A stretch of DNA of 64,000 nucleotides, taken from assembly GCA_014281115.1 (NCBI GenBank), contig JACONQ010000005.1:248001-312000 (forward strand), read 5' to 3'. The notes below the pieces were generated by a model, which ran no database searches, was not told where the DNA came from, and was given only the letters and a program-made list of their open reading frames with translations. The DNA comes from Laburnicola sp. R22_1 (lineage: Eukaryota; Ascomycota; Dothideomycetes; Pleosporales; Didymosphaeriaceae). Made by a program: the position numbers and the translations under genes. Shown here piece after piece: positions 46,855-56,978 of the stretch; within the stretch, counting starts at the first letter, position 1; each line of letters begins with the position of its first letter.

Positions 46855-47744
46855 GATGAGCGGGTGTGGAGGTAGTATGATGGAGAGATGAGGAGCAAGA
46901 GAAGAGCCCTTGCTCGTCGAACGGCAGATATGGGTCAGCAGCTGTGGTGACAAGGAGGGTTAGCCGATGACGCCACTGCCCTTCCCAGTGTGACGCTGCA
47001 AGCTGCGAATCTTCACACCGATGCAGTAATTCACTGAACCAAAGTCAATCTTATGCTTCACCGGCTCAGTCACCAACGAAGATGATTGATGTTCGTATGC
47101 GCCCAACGCCTCGTCGTGCGAGGTTTTGCAAACGATGACGGTCTGCGCCACACTGCCCCGCATTGGAGGGGCATGTGCAGCTGAGCTCGAGCCCGAGCCC
47201 AACCCCAACCCCAAGCGCGAAGCTATTCATGGATTTTCGCAACACCACCACAGAACCTTCATCGTCCGTCTAGGGCCAAGCTCAAGTTGCAAGCTGATAT
47301 ATTGACTAGTAAGGGATTTACACTATTGGTACCTGTGGGAGTGCAGGCCAGCAGACATCTTCAACGCCCACTACATGTTCGACTCGTCATCCAATCGAAT
47401 ATGCTCAGGCCACCTTATATGATTCGGGTTATCATAGCCCCAGTGCTCGTAATACTTGTCTGTGGCTGGGAGCTGCTTGATTTCCGGCCTTTCTCCCTTG
47501 CGCTGTCTCATGACCTCGATGTGACCGGGATTGTCCATGTCCACGGTGGTTTCCCTGCGCCATCCGGTGAACTTATCCAGGTATCTTTCTTATGGATGGA
47601 CTCGATCATGAAGTAAATAGGCCGTTCGTTGGTTGTCTGTGTGATAGATGACTATGACTTGTCTCTGCGAAGGATGCTCTTGTGTGTACATCAGGGAATC
47701 ATGTCAATGTTGCCGGAACATTGGACGGCTTGGAGCAGACTATC
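46855..47744. other. intergenic, Het-C promoter side to hAT element
   Basis: 890 bp with the Het-C promoter and the left flank of the hAT insertion. An 84-codon minus-strand frame (47214-46960) and a 109-codon plus-strand frame at 47287 have no features. The last 8 bases (AGACTATC) are the hAT target duplication. Confidence 0.5.
47737..47744. repeat. hAT target-site duplication, left (AGACTATC)
   Basis: The eight bases directly before the left inverted repeat; the identical AGACTATC follows the right inverted repeat at 52990-52997. Eight base pairs is the diagnostic hAT length. Confidence 0.96.
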
Positions 47745-47771
47745 CAGGGCTTCCAACGTAGCGTAGTACGG
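47745..47771 (+). repeat. hAT terminal inverted repeat, left
   Basis: 27 bp, identical to the reverse complement of 52963-52989; the two ends diverge at base 28. Confidence 0.95.
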
Positions 47772-48350
47772 TACGGTGGACCCCCATCGCTCTACGCTAC
47801 GGCCCGTATGAGAGCCCAGTACGTACGGGAGCCCCCGGAGATGTCAAAATACGGTCCGTAACCGTAGTACGCTCCGTAAAATCCCCCTACGCCCCGTAGT
47901 AGGGCGGGATTTCCTAATTGGGTAATCCGTCGTCTTTTTTTGGTGTTGAGGTCGTTAATAAGGCTTCCCTTTTGGAGATCACCTTTGTAAGGCTTGTGAG
48001 ATCGCTTTTAACAACCCCTCTACCTAGCCAATTCTTCTGTAACTGTAAGGCCTTAATTATACAGCCTATAAGACTATTGCGATTGCACGTAATTGTACGT
48101 TTGGCGGAGCTAAAACACCTCTTACAATCGCAGGACGTGCAGGGCACGGAGAGGTGATCCATAGCCATTTTATAGAGGATTGGGTAACGTTTTTAGCCTA
48201 CTTTAACCTACTAATAGTGTGGGTCGTCTATAAGTTGTATTAACTTTTTGTTGTTGCTGCTAAGGTCCCTTTGCAGATTGTCTAAATACTTATTAAGCTG
48301 CGTTATACGCTTATAACGTTTATAAGACTTATTGCTAGTACCATATTTTA

Positions 48351-50459
48351 CCACCAAATGCACGGACCCACCAAATGCACGTTTTTGCCGCCACCAAGGG
48401 CAACACTCCAAAACCTATACAACGCCAAATATATAGTAAAATCACTAGATTTTTTGCAGTAGCACTCGTAGGAGCATGTAAAACCATTGCGCAATGATAA
48501 ATTACTTGCGATAACGCTGTGGGAGCTGTACAGTACGGGTGCGCGTGGCTCTGGCGGGTGAGGGCACCCTCTCTCCAGTGGGCTCTTGATCAACAATAGT
48601 AGCCTCAGGTCTCTCAAGAGCTTGTTTTTTTGGTGTACGAGGGTTGAGGCTCTGTCGATTACCCTTTTAGACAATTGTATATCACCTTTGAGTTGCTTTT
48701 CGAGCTGCTTTTGGAGTAGCTTTTCAGCTCGCTCAGCAGCCTTAGCCTCTTTTGCTTGCGCCTTCAGTTCTCGCGCCGCCAAACGTACGCGAGCTCTCTC
48801 CTCTTTGAGAGCTTGTTTCTCCTGCTTTTGAGAAGCCTTTGGTGTTGAGCCTCTGAGAGTTGTTGTTGTTGAAGCTTTTTATCAGTCTCAATTTGGTCCT
48901 GCCTCTCGCGGGCCCTCTGAACTTTGCTAGGTGAGTAAAATACGGCGCCGCCATGCCAATTATTAGGTTTATCAAGTAGGAGAGGCTTGCCACGTTGACG
49001 GCGCCTCTTCTCGTTGATAAAAGCTTGCTCAAGCCTATTGTATTGGTGTTGAAGGATCCTGTATTTGATCTCAAGCTTGTGATAACTTTGCGACAGCTGT
49101 TTACGCTCCTCAGCGTGGTCCTCCGCAACAATGTCCTTCAGTATTTGCCGTACTTTACGCCAATCAGAATCAGAGAGGTTTGACGAGCTACTCCGACTTG
49201 AGGGAGGGCTCTCGTGCTCTGCGATAAACTTCTTGAGTATAGTGTTTGGGTTATAAGGTGACAACCCAGTACATTCAAAAGCTTTGAGTATTATTGTTTC
49301 TTGAAAGGCCCTTTGCCAGGAGGCGTTGAAGAGTCGATAAAAGTCGCGTTTGGTGATTGCTGAGAGGCCCTGGCAGTTGTACATAAACTCTGAGAGCTCT
49401 CTTGTATACTCCGTACTCAGAGGCTTGAACATCGCCACATCAAGAGGCTGGAGAGTGTGGGTAGCGTGTGGCGGGAAGGTTGTAAGGAGTATTTTGTTAT
49501 TGTCGCAGTACGTGATAAATTGCATGGTAATATGAGACCCATGCCCATCAAGTATGAGTAGTCGGTACTCCCTACGAGCTTTCTCCTTGGTCTCGCGATC
49601 AAATACTTGTTTGAGCCACGCCAAACCAATCTCATTGTTGGTCCACCCACTTGATGAGCTCGCAAAAAGGCCTTGTGGTGTTGCGGATCAAAATCTTGAA
49701 GCCATGAGTCTTGTATATTGCCCGTAGTAGCTTGATAAATCAAGGCTGGCGTCAGCGAGGTGCCGTCGGCGCAAATACAGGCAATTGTTGTTACCCACTC
49801 TCTATTGCCGTCCTGGAGCATTTGCTTGTGAGGGCCCTGCTCATACAGCTGCCGCGAGAACACTCTTTTCATCTTGGTGAGCACTCCAATAAGGAACCCT
49901 TTTTCATCCATATTGTACATATGGCGACTGTCGATATCGTAATGGGTTATTTTGTCGCCTAAAAGCTTGAAGTATAAGGCGTATTTGGTAGCAGAATCAG
50001 CGCGGTGGCGACAGGCGTCGATACCAGTAGTCCATCGCGATATGAGCTCAATATTGTTGCGGGCAATAAAGCGCTCAACCCAGTTTTTGCCTGGCTCTTT
50101 TCTGGCTATTTCTGTTGCGAAATTTCGGATCATTTGCTTTGTAGGAGGCAGGCCTCTCTTGTTGAGCTTATATATGTAGTTTACAAGCTCTTTTTCTTGT
50201 GTGGTGTTGAGAAATTTCTGCTCATTTGCCCTCTCTATGTGGCTTTTATTGATCCCGCGCGCGCGCCGCGATAAAGTTGATCGCTCAACGCCAAATAATT
50301 TGGCAATTTTGGTGTAATTAGGCTTTTCGCCTGCTGGCAAGCTTTCGATTGCTGCCAGCGCGGCCTCCATAGCGTCAATATTGGTGGAGTTATGAGCGTT
50401 GATAAACTACGTGGATTTTTTCAAAACCGTGCATTTGGTGGGGTCGTGCATTTGGTGAT
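48351..50459. mobile_element. pogo/Fot1-type DNA transposon nested in the hAT element
   Basis: A 2109-bp insertion flanked by TA (48349-48350 and 50460-50461). Each terminus contains a tandem pair of ACCAAATGCACG spaced about 17 bp, in inverted orientation at the two ends. The outermost one or two bases do not match exactly. The transposase lies on the minus strand. Base composition is ordinary, unlike the AT-converted hAT interior to its right, so it escaped RIP or arrived later. Confidence 0.92.
48750..50370 (-). pseudogene. pogo/Fot1-type transposase with frameshifts
   Basis: Transposase with a helix-turn-helix N-terminus (IAKLFGVERSTLSRRARG), a CENP-B-type DNA-binding region (LPPTKQMIRNFATEIARK) and a DDD catalytic core: NMDEKGFLIG, LILDGHGSHIT and HTLQPLDVAMFKPL carry the three Asp residues. 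The reading frame 50370-49417 overlaps 49624-48764. The junction near 49672 is explained by one missing base in a run of five T (minus strand), and a second frame change lies near 48840 before a charged C-terminus (RELKAQAKEAKAAERAEK). No nonsense mutation was seen in the catalytic part. Either recently inactivated or, for the homopolymer, a sequencing error. Confidence 0.88.
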
Positions 50460-52962
50460 TAGTCATGGTAAGGAGTATGGGATTTATGCTTATTGTTTGA
50501 GTTCTTTACGTGTTGCCCTTATAAGCCCTAGGTACCTTACGCGATGTTGGGGGGGACTTAGGTAGCTTAATATTATTCTTTTTAGCGTTAACGTATACTT
50601 TAAATATATGGCGCAGTGAGCGATTAGCTTTTTAATGCCACTTAGGGTGCCTTTTCTAGTGGTCCTTAAACTAGGCGATACAGAGCTGTGGGTGTAACGC
50701 GGTGGCCATATAGTAAAGAGATGGGTCTAGATCCATAATAATTTTAATAAAGTATGTATTAAGCTTCTACTACGCAAGCGCAACACTTTTAATAAGATAA
50801 GATAACTATATATAGCTATTAATTTTATGTACGCGCTTAGTAAGCGACTTGTAAAGTTATTATAAGTTAATAATTATCTGCCAGAGGGACCTAGATCTGC
50901 TAACTCTAGCGACACTCTCTAGAGTCTTGCACATTTTATAAAACTCTTATAAGACCTATATAATTATGTAGACTTCCTCCTAATTATTATCTATTAATTA
51001 GTTATATATAGGGTTATACTTGCGGGGCCTATTAATATTATTATTATTGCTGCTAAAAACCTCTAGGAGGCTATTAATATTGCGGGCGCGTTGTATAAAC
51101 TTTTAAATTAGATCCTTAAGCTTATAGTAGTGTAATAGCATAAGATAAATGCTGTGCCACCTAATTCTACTATCCTGAATTAAATTAAGGGTGCTAAAGA
51201 TCTATAACGCGTTATTATTATTAAGTAATTATTATATTGTATAGAAAAGCTCACAACGTTTATATGAGACATATACTACGTTTACAAAATTATAAAGTTT
51301 CTTAATAACTTTATGCCTCTAGTATAATTAATATTACTTCTGGGGCGACGCGTAGGCAAGCTTAGCTTTAAAATTGCTTACTCTATTGCTATAAATAAGA
51401 GCTTTAATAATTAGGTTAATTATATAACCTGCGCAGCGTATATAGTATTAATTTCTAATATTAAGGCTAGTTTTATCGCGCAGATACTTAATAAATCTAG
51501 TGCTATTATTGCTAGTATTGTTACCTACAAAATAGTAGAGTTTTAACTTAAATTTATACTCCCTAATTATCTAGAGTATAAGCTAGGCTTATATAGCTAC
51601 TATATAGTTTCTAAAAAGGTTGTAAAAGCTAATAAGTAGGTTGAGTTATTAGTGTTTTGTATCTAAATCACTCTAAGTTACTGTGAAAAATATGCTTATT
51701 AATAGGGATCTAGAGCAGAAAAATAATCTTACTAACAAAGTGAGCGATAACTCTAAGAAAGCTTATATTGTTTAGAGACGTCTATATATTGCAACTTACG
51801 CTAATTTTACTCTACAAAAAGTGTAAAAGCTCTACAACCTTCTTCTTTTGCTTTGCCATACTGCTTTGTATGTATTTCGCTAGCGTTATGAGGCTGCTTG
51901 GCAGTGCGCGTAAAAGGTCGGTTCGATTCTACGTTATAAGGCCCTGGGTGGCCGCTAAAGTCGCCATTTTGAAGCTAAGATTCCCCACAATAACCTAGTT
52001 AACAAAGGCGCTCTATAACTTCTCTTCTTACTATAGCGAATAGGATATAGTAGATCTTGCCCTAGCGGCAGCTATAAAAGGACTCTTAGGCTATATAGTC
52101 GCCATAGTGGGCAGCAACTTAGTGTTAGGATCAATTAGGTGCACCTTTTTAAGGTGTTGTTTAATATAAGTTGTACTGTTAACCTTCTAACAATTAGGGG
52201 ACTTTCTATTAAGGTAATAGTCCCTGCAAAGCCAGTACGAGTTCTTACTAACCATATTATCCTCTAGGTACTTTAGCTCAGCTCTATACTGCTAAATTGT
52301 AGCCAGATTGCGCTTGCCTTTAAGCTGGCCTTTGTGGCAGACCCAGTACCTGACATGGCCAGGCTTGAGGCGATGGCTGCCGTGCCAAATATAGCGCCAA
52401 TTAACGTTAAAGAGCTCCCTAGAATAGAGCTCTAGATGCCACATGTGGCTCCTTTGTATGGGCGTTGGAGTACCTAGGGTGCCCTTACGCGACTAGGACT
52501 AAGACGACTCACCTAATAAAGGCAGCGCGTTGATGGCGGCGGCGGCAGCAGCAAGCCTTTTTAACACAGCGGCATGGTGTGGGCAATAATTAAGAGTACT
52601 TTAAGATGATTGCGAGGCCTGGGACCGTGTATTACGCGGCATATTGTGGGTAAAAGTTAACAGGTTATTGCAAAAGGAGTATAAAGGAGCACTGCAAAAT
52701 TTGCTACAATAAACGCCTATTAGACGTCCTTGCGATCCGAGCGCGTACTACACCAAAAAGGGCGTAAAAACAGCCCAAAATAGCTCTTTAAAACACCAAA
52801 ATCGCGACTTAAAAACACCCAAATCACGCGTTAAAATCTCTAAAAGATGCTACTATACAGCCGTACTATGGCGTAAAACGTATACAAACTACGCTACGCT
52901 ACGGCCTAGGGCAGAGCGTATTACGTACGGCGCACGTGATCGCTACGGGCCGTAGTTGTACG

Positions 52963-52989
52963 CCGTACTACGCTACGTTGGAAGCCCTG
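52963..52989 (-). repeat. hAT terminal inverted repeat, right
   Basis: 27 bp, ends in ...GGAAGCCCTG, exact inverted match of 47745-47771, followed by the 8-bp duplicate AGACTATC at 52990-52997. Confidence 0.95.
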
Positions 52990-52997
52990 AGACTATC

Positions 52998-53653
52998 GCA
53001 GCAGTGCTTCATGTGAAGTTCGAGCTGCATGGCCCTGTCTGCTCTGACCGTGCTCATGTTGTCTAGTATGGTCGCATATATGTTAGTAACAAGACACCTC
53101 TGAATATCACAAGATACCTAGGTAGTAGTGATTTAGAACAGCCCCATACACAACCTTTCACAAAAATAAGCAGCATGTGTGGGTTGACGACTATTGAGAG
53201 TTTAAACACCCTCTTGCTTATTACTGAATGCGTGAGCTTACCACCTCTTACAGGAATGGTAGTGATGATAGCTTTTGTCTTGTCTTTGTTAAGAGTCGCA
53301 CATAAATACGGAGTCGCGATTCGTAGCTAAGCCTATATTCGAATATTTGTAGCCAGTCTATCTTGACTCCGAATGACAGACGCAACCTCCAAAGAGAGAG
53401 TTTTTGTATTGAGATATAGAAACGTGAACGGTCTCGAGCAGAATCGAATACAAAGAATGACCCTAGAAACTCCATCTACATATTAGGTTGGACGACATAA
53501 TCAGGCGTCTTGGGCCTTCGTGGCTTTAGTTGTAGTTGCATGTCCGAGCTATGTGGTTCTGATTTTCGAGTATTTAATAAGGCGGTCATTTGCCTTGACT
53601 AGACAGGCCTACTCGTATACACATTTCGGTTGTCGTCGCTGTTGAACCCTGTA
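52998..53653. other. spacer between hAT and Tc1/mariner elements
   Basis: About 0.65 kb of ordinary composition. A 75-codon minus-strand frame (53475-53248) has no features. No gene seen. The TA at 53652-53653 is the mariner target duplicate. Confidence 0.5.
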
Positions 53654-54975
53654 CAGTACTAAGCCAAAAGTCTGTTCCCCGCAGGGGTAAGCGAGGTCCG
53701 CCATCATCACCACCCCGTCGCGCAGAGCGCTCCGGCACCCCCAATATCGCTCCCGGAGAGTTGATAATTGATATAGAGATAATTATTTGATCAATATTTT
53801 GTTTGATACCCGCGCGCACGCCGGAGAGCAAGTAGGCGGCGCGGCATACTAAGTATAAGCTTGCGAATCAGCGAATCAGGGATCCTACGCCAGCAATCTT
53901 TCAACGCCGCGCAGAAGGTCTCAAAGTCCTCGTCGCCGTCGCCAAGGTCGCCCATATTGGGGTAACGCTTATGGAGTTCTCTCTTAAGGGACCACCAGAG
54001 ATGTTCGATAGGGTTAATGTCGGGGAATAACGCGGCCACTCGATCGGTTGTATGCCGTGTTCCGCCAAAAATCGAGCGACTATCGCGCCCTGTGGATGGG
54101 CGCGTTGTCGTGCATATAGATATCTCCTGCGTGATAATTACAGAGGAGTCCTTCGCGTAGAGCTTCAATATAACTCCATACGCTGTATCCTTTGCAACGA
54201 GCTGCTGGGTCCCTAGGCATGATCACTAAGGGACTCCGCCGAACCCGCCCTCTCCGATCAAGCCAGATACTCGCCCACACCATTGCCGCGCGAGATCTTG
54301 ATATAACTGTCTCCTCGATCATCTCATGTCTCCATTTCTCGTGTGGGAGGCGAAAAACCCATGTAGATGTGCCGCCGGAGCGTCTTTGAATAGAGCACTC
54401 ATCTGAGAACCGGAAGGGCTGTCCGCGCCAATCCTAATTGCGATATTCCCGTTCGAATTGACGCCTCTCCTGGGCCACCGCGCGAGTGATCTTGGGCTTC
54501 CGCGCTGCCTGGAAGTTGGTCAGGCTCTCTGCCTTCAATGCGCGATATGCAGTCGTTCGAGAGATGCGGCGGAGGGAGGCCTCGCGGAGGAGGGCTGGGT
54601 ATTCGATCCTCGGGTTTTTTCGTGCCTCTCGATAGAGTACACGCTTGTCATGTGTATTAAGCGCCTGGGGACGCCCTGATCGAGGCCGCGATTGATTGTG
54701 GTGTTGTTCTCCATATCTCTGAAGTGTTTTGTTGATGCAGCGACGCGTACAGTTAAACTCCTCAGCCAACTCCCGCGATGACGCGCCCGCCTCACACTTC
54801 GCGATAATTAAATGCCGTTGCTGGACAGATAATTCGGCATTGCGACGACGATTTCCTGAAATTTCTACACCAAAAGAGCTCATATTGGTGGAGTAATGTA
54901 GTGTTGAAAATAGGGTGTTGGTGTTGGTGTACGCGCGTTAGCGTGTTGGGGGAACAGACTTTTGGCTTGGCACTG
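53654..54975. mobile_element. Tc1/mariner-type DNA transposon
   Basis: A 1322-bp element flanked by TA on both sides (53652-53653 and 54976-54977). The inverted ends begin CAGTACTAAGCCAAAAGTC on the left and, reversed, CAGTGCCAAGCCAAAAGTC on the right, about 27 bp with two mismatches. One minus-strand transposase gene fills most of it. GC content is high and there is no AT conversion, so it is probably young. Confidence 0.95.
53791..54883 (-). pseudogene. Tc1/mariner transposase, one nonsense codon and one frameshift
   Basis: About 360 codons. The N-terminus has paired helix-turn-helix motifs (LSVQQRHLIIAKCEAG, SRELAEEFNCTRRCINKTL, GRPQALNTHDKRVLYREA). The catalytic core has FSDECSI, IYMHDNAPIHRARIV and, in the next frame, FPDINPIEHLWWSLKRELHK. 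The C-terminus is SLIRKLILSMPRRL. An in-frame TAG at about 54432-54434 interrupts EYRN-DWRGQP; it would be a single C-to-T change from CAG. A single-base deletion near 54027 separates WPRYSP from DINPIEHLW. Otherwise the gene is intact. Confidence 0.9.
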
Positions 54976-54977
54976 TA

Positions 54978-55426
54978 CAACGGGTCGCAACAAGCTGACC
55001 AGCAGAGGTTACCCTCGGTGAGAGCAAGCTACCTAGGCAACGTTCCAAACTACGGATACTTGCTAGAAAATCCTAGTCGACAGAAGTGCGAAGCTCATCG
55101 TTACTACCTAGGGTAGGTGTCATGGCGTGACCTATGGTCGATGTCCCGCACAGAGATAATACCATGGTCGCACAGCACTGAAAGTTCTATTCCTAGAGGT
55201 CGTACAAGCGCGCGCATCGGATGAGATGCTCAAAGTCACCGACATACGTCCGAAGCCACTGGGAATTGTAGTACAATGTGGAAACGAGGGTTGACGTCTG
55301 GAGGACTTCTGGTATGACGTCAGTAATTTCAGCAGGTTCCGTGCCGACTTCGGCGTTGAAAAGCAACTCTGTCTATCATCAACGTGACCTCGGCCACGAT
55401 CACATTAATTCTTCTCGACTTCATCC
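54978..55426. other. intergenic, mariner element to mitochondrial carrier
   Basis: About 450 bp, presumably the carrier promoter. The mariner insertion now sits within 0.45 kb of the carrier start. Nothing else recognised. Confidence 0.5.
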
Positions 55427-56640
55427 ATGTCCGGCAACACCAACAGTGATATCCTGCTTGTAAGCCAAATAGTTCCTGTGATCATCAGCTGGGCGCGACG
55501 AATACTAAATCCACTACTAGGCCGGCGCAATCGCAGCATTCACGGTCGATCTCCTTGTCTATCCGTTGGATACAATAAAGACCCGAATACAATCGCCTGA
55601 ATATGCGAAGTTGTATACCCATGCCGCAACACAAAAGCCGAATCCGGCGCTGTTCCGTGGTGTCTATCAAGGCGTGGGAAGCGTCATTATAGCGACATTA
55701 CCTTCATGTACGCCACCGATTCTCGATCAGAACACACCGACTTTGCATTGAGTGCGTCTGTAAAATAATGAATTGTTGACATTAAATAGCTGGGGCATTC
55801 TTTACTACATATGAGAGGACGAAGGCCTTCTTCACGCACATCAACCTATCTACATCCTCCCATCCCAATGGTCTTATTCCCACGCCGATCGTGCATGCAG
55901 GTGCTTCCGCGATCGCTGAATTGGTATCATGCGCAATTCTCACTCCAGCCGAGGTTATCAAGCAAAACGCACAGATGGTCTCTGCAGGATCACCTACTAA
56001 TGCGACCATGCAAACGCTTGCAAGATTCAGGTCTAATCCGCTAGCGCTATGGCGAGGGTATTCCGCTTTAGCGGGAAGAAATCTCCCCTTCACGGCTTTG
56101 CAGTTTCCCATGTTTGAAAAGATGAAGGAGACGATCAAAGAATACCGTGATCGCAAGGGTGTCAGGACGGGGACCATTCTCGAGAGTGGGATCATTACAG
56201 CTGCCAGTGCCGGAGCTGCGGGGGCATTTGCGGCTGTTATTACGACACCAGTTGATGTAATAAAAACAAGAATCATGCTTTCTGCCGTCGACGATACAGT
56301 TCATGAGGTCTCGTCTCGGCAAAAGAGCGCTAAAGCAATATCAGAGGGGTTAGTCGATGCTTTTGGCAAGACTGTAGAATCTTCAAAGGCTTCAGCGAAT
56401 AACCTTGTGGAGACATTAAACCCACTGGAGAACTCGAAGAAAAAGGGAGGGAAAAGCGCGTGGAATATCGGTCAAGAGATTGTGCAAGAGAAGGGTATGA
56501 AAGGGCTGTGGAGGGGCGGGGCGTTGAGAGCTGTGTGGACATTCGTAGGAAGTGGTTTGTATCTTGGTGCGTATGAGAGTGGGAGAGTATACTTGGCCAG
56601 TAGACGGGGAGAGCACGTCGATGAGGCAGAGTTGGTATGA
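55427..56640 (+). CDS. mitochondrial carrier (SLC25 family, SAM-carrier-like)
   Basis: A 356-aa carrier with three about 100-residue repeats. Exons 55427-55459, 55521-55707 and 55790-56640; introns 61 bp (GTAAGC..TAG) and 82 bp (GTACGC..TAG). The 11-codon first exon (MSGNTNSDILL) joins AGAIAAFTVDLLVYPLDTIK. Repeat signatures are PLDTIKTRIQ and, for repeat 3, TTPVDVIKTRIML; repeat 2 has the variant TPAEVIKQNAQM. The first repeat (FRGVYQGVGSVIIATLPS, GAFFTTYE) resembles the S-adenosylmethionine carrier Pet8 branch, but substrate is not proven. The segment between repeats 2 and 3 holds an unusual Ser/Lys-rich insertion (about 250-300). Inner mitochondrial membrane by family. Confidence 0.88.
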
Positions 56641-56978
56641 CGCTAGAAATGTAAGCGGCTGATCTCAAACTCACCCCGTTGTGCTATGACTATGGCACTG
56701 TCCTTTTTGATTGTACCATCATGGCACGCAACAATACCCGGTTCCCATGGTGCGAATATGCGATAGGTCGGTTTTATTTGCATATATTGCACGGGTAGAG
56801 TTTGACCTTTGAGTCACAGGTCAATGAAGCAAAGATATATAATACATACAGCAGCATTCTAGATACATGTACTGAATGTTTCCATTGAAACTCTCAGTCT
56901 AGGAGTTAGCGTATACTGGGCTGTATTTGGAAAGCGTTCGTTCACCTTTCGAGATCAACAGATCTCGTCTTTCACCCT
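56641..56978. other. short intergenic region
   Basis: 338 bp with the 3' end of the carrier gene and the promoter of the following hypothetical gene. Nothing else seen. Confidence 0.5.

Larger units (their letters stand above)
47914..52860 (-). pseudogene. hAT transposase remnant
   Basis: Broken minus-strand transposase. The 3' end at 48168-47914 is still open and reads DHLSVPCTSCDCKRCFSSAKR, then ALQLQKNWL, the hAT C-terminal dimerisation motif (usual form: LSIPA...ERVFS.A). Upstream (higher coordinates) the gene is split by the pogo insertion at 48351-50459. It then continues through AT-converted DNA with many stops. Near 52390-52290 a frame reads RYWVCHKGQLKGK, and further on ELKYLEDNMVSKNS, suggesting a zinc-finger-like N-terminus. 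Exact limits of the original gene cannot be set. Confidence 0.75.
47745..52989. mobile_element. hAT DNA transposon, interrupted by a pogo-type element
   Basis: A 5245-bp element including a 2.1-kb nested insertion, so about 3.1 kb originally. The ends are perfect 27-bp inverted repeats beginning CAGGGCTTCCAACGTAGCG, flanked by the 8-bp duplication AGACTATC. Both subterminal regions (47760-47910 and 52880-52980) are packed with CGTAG/TACGG motifs in both orientations, likely transposase-binding arrays. The minus-strand transposase gene is broken: its C-terminal dimerisation domain is readable at 48168-47914, and a BED-finger-like trace lies near 52390-52290. The middle (about 50500-52100) is AT-rich and stop-laden. 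Non-autonomous today. Confidence 0.95.

Noticed and set aside
51895..51935. Second tRNA-like B-box (GGTTCGATTC) inside the hAT element
   Set aside because: The flanking bases do not form T-arm or acceptor stems; chance match.
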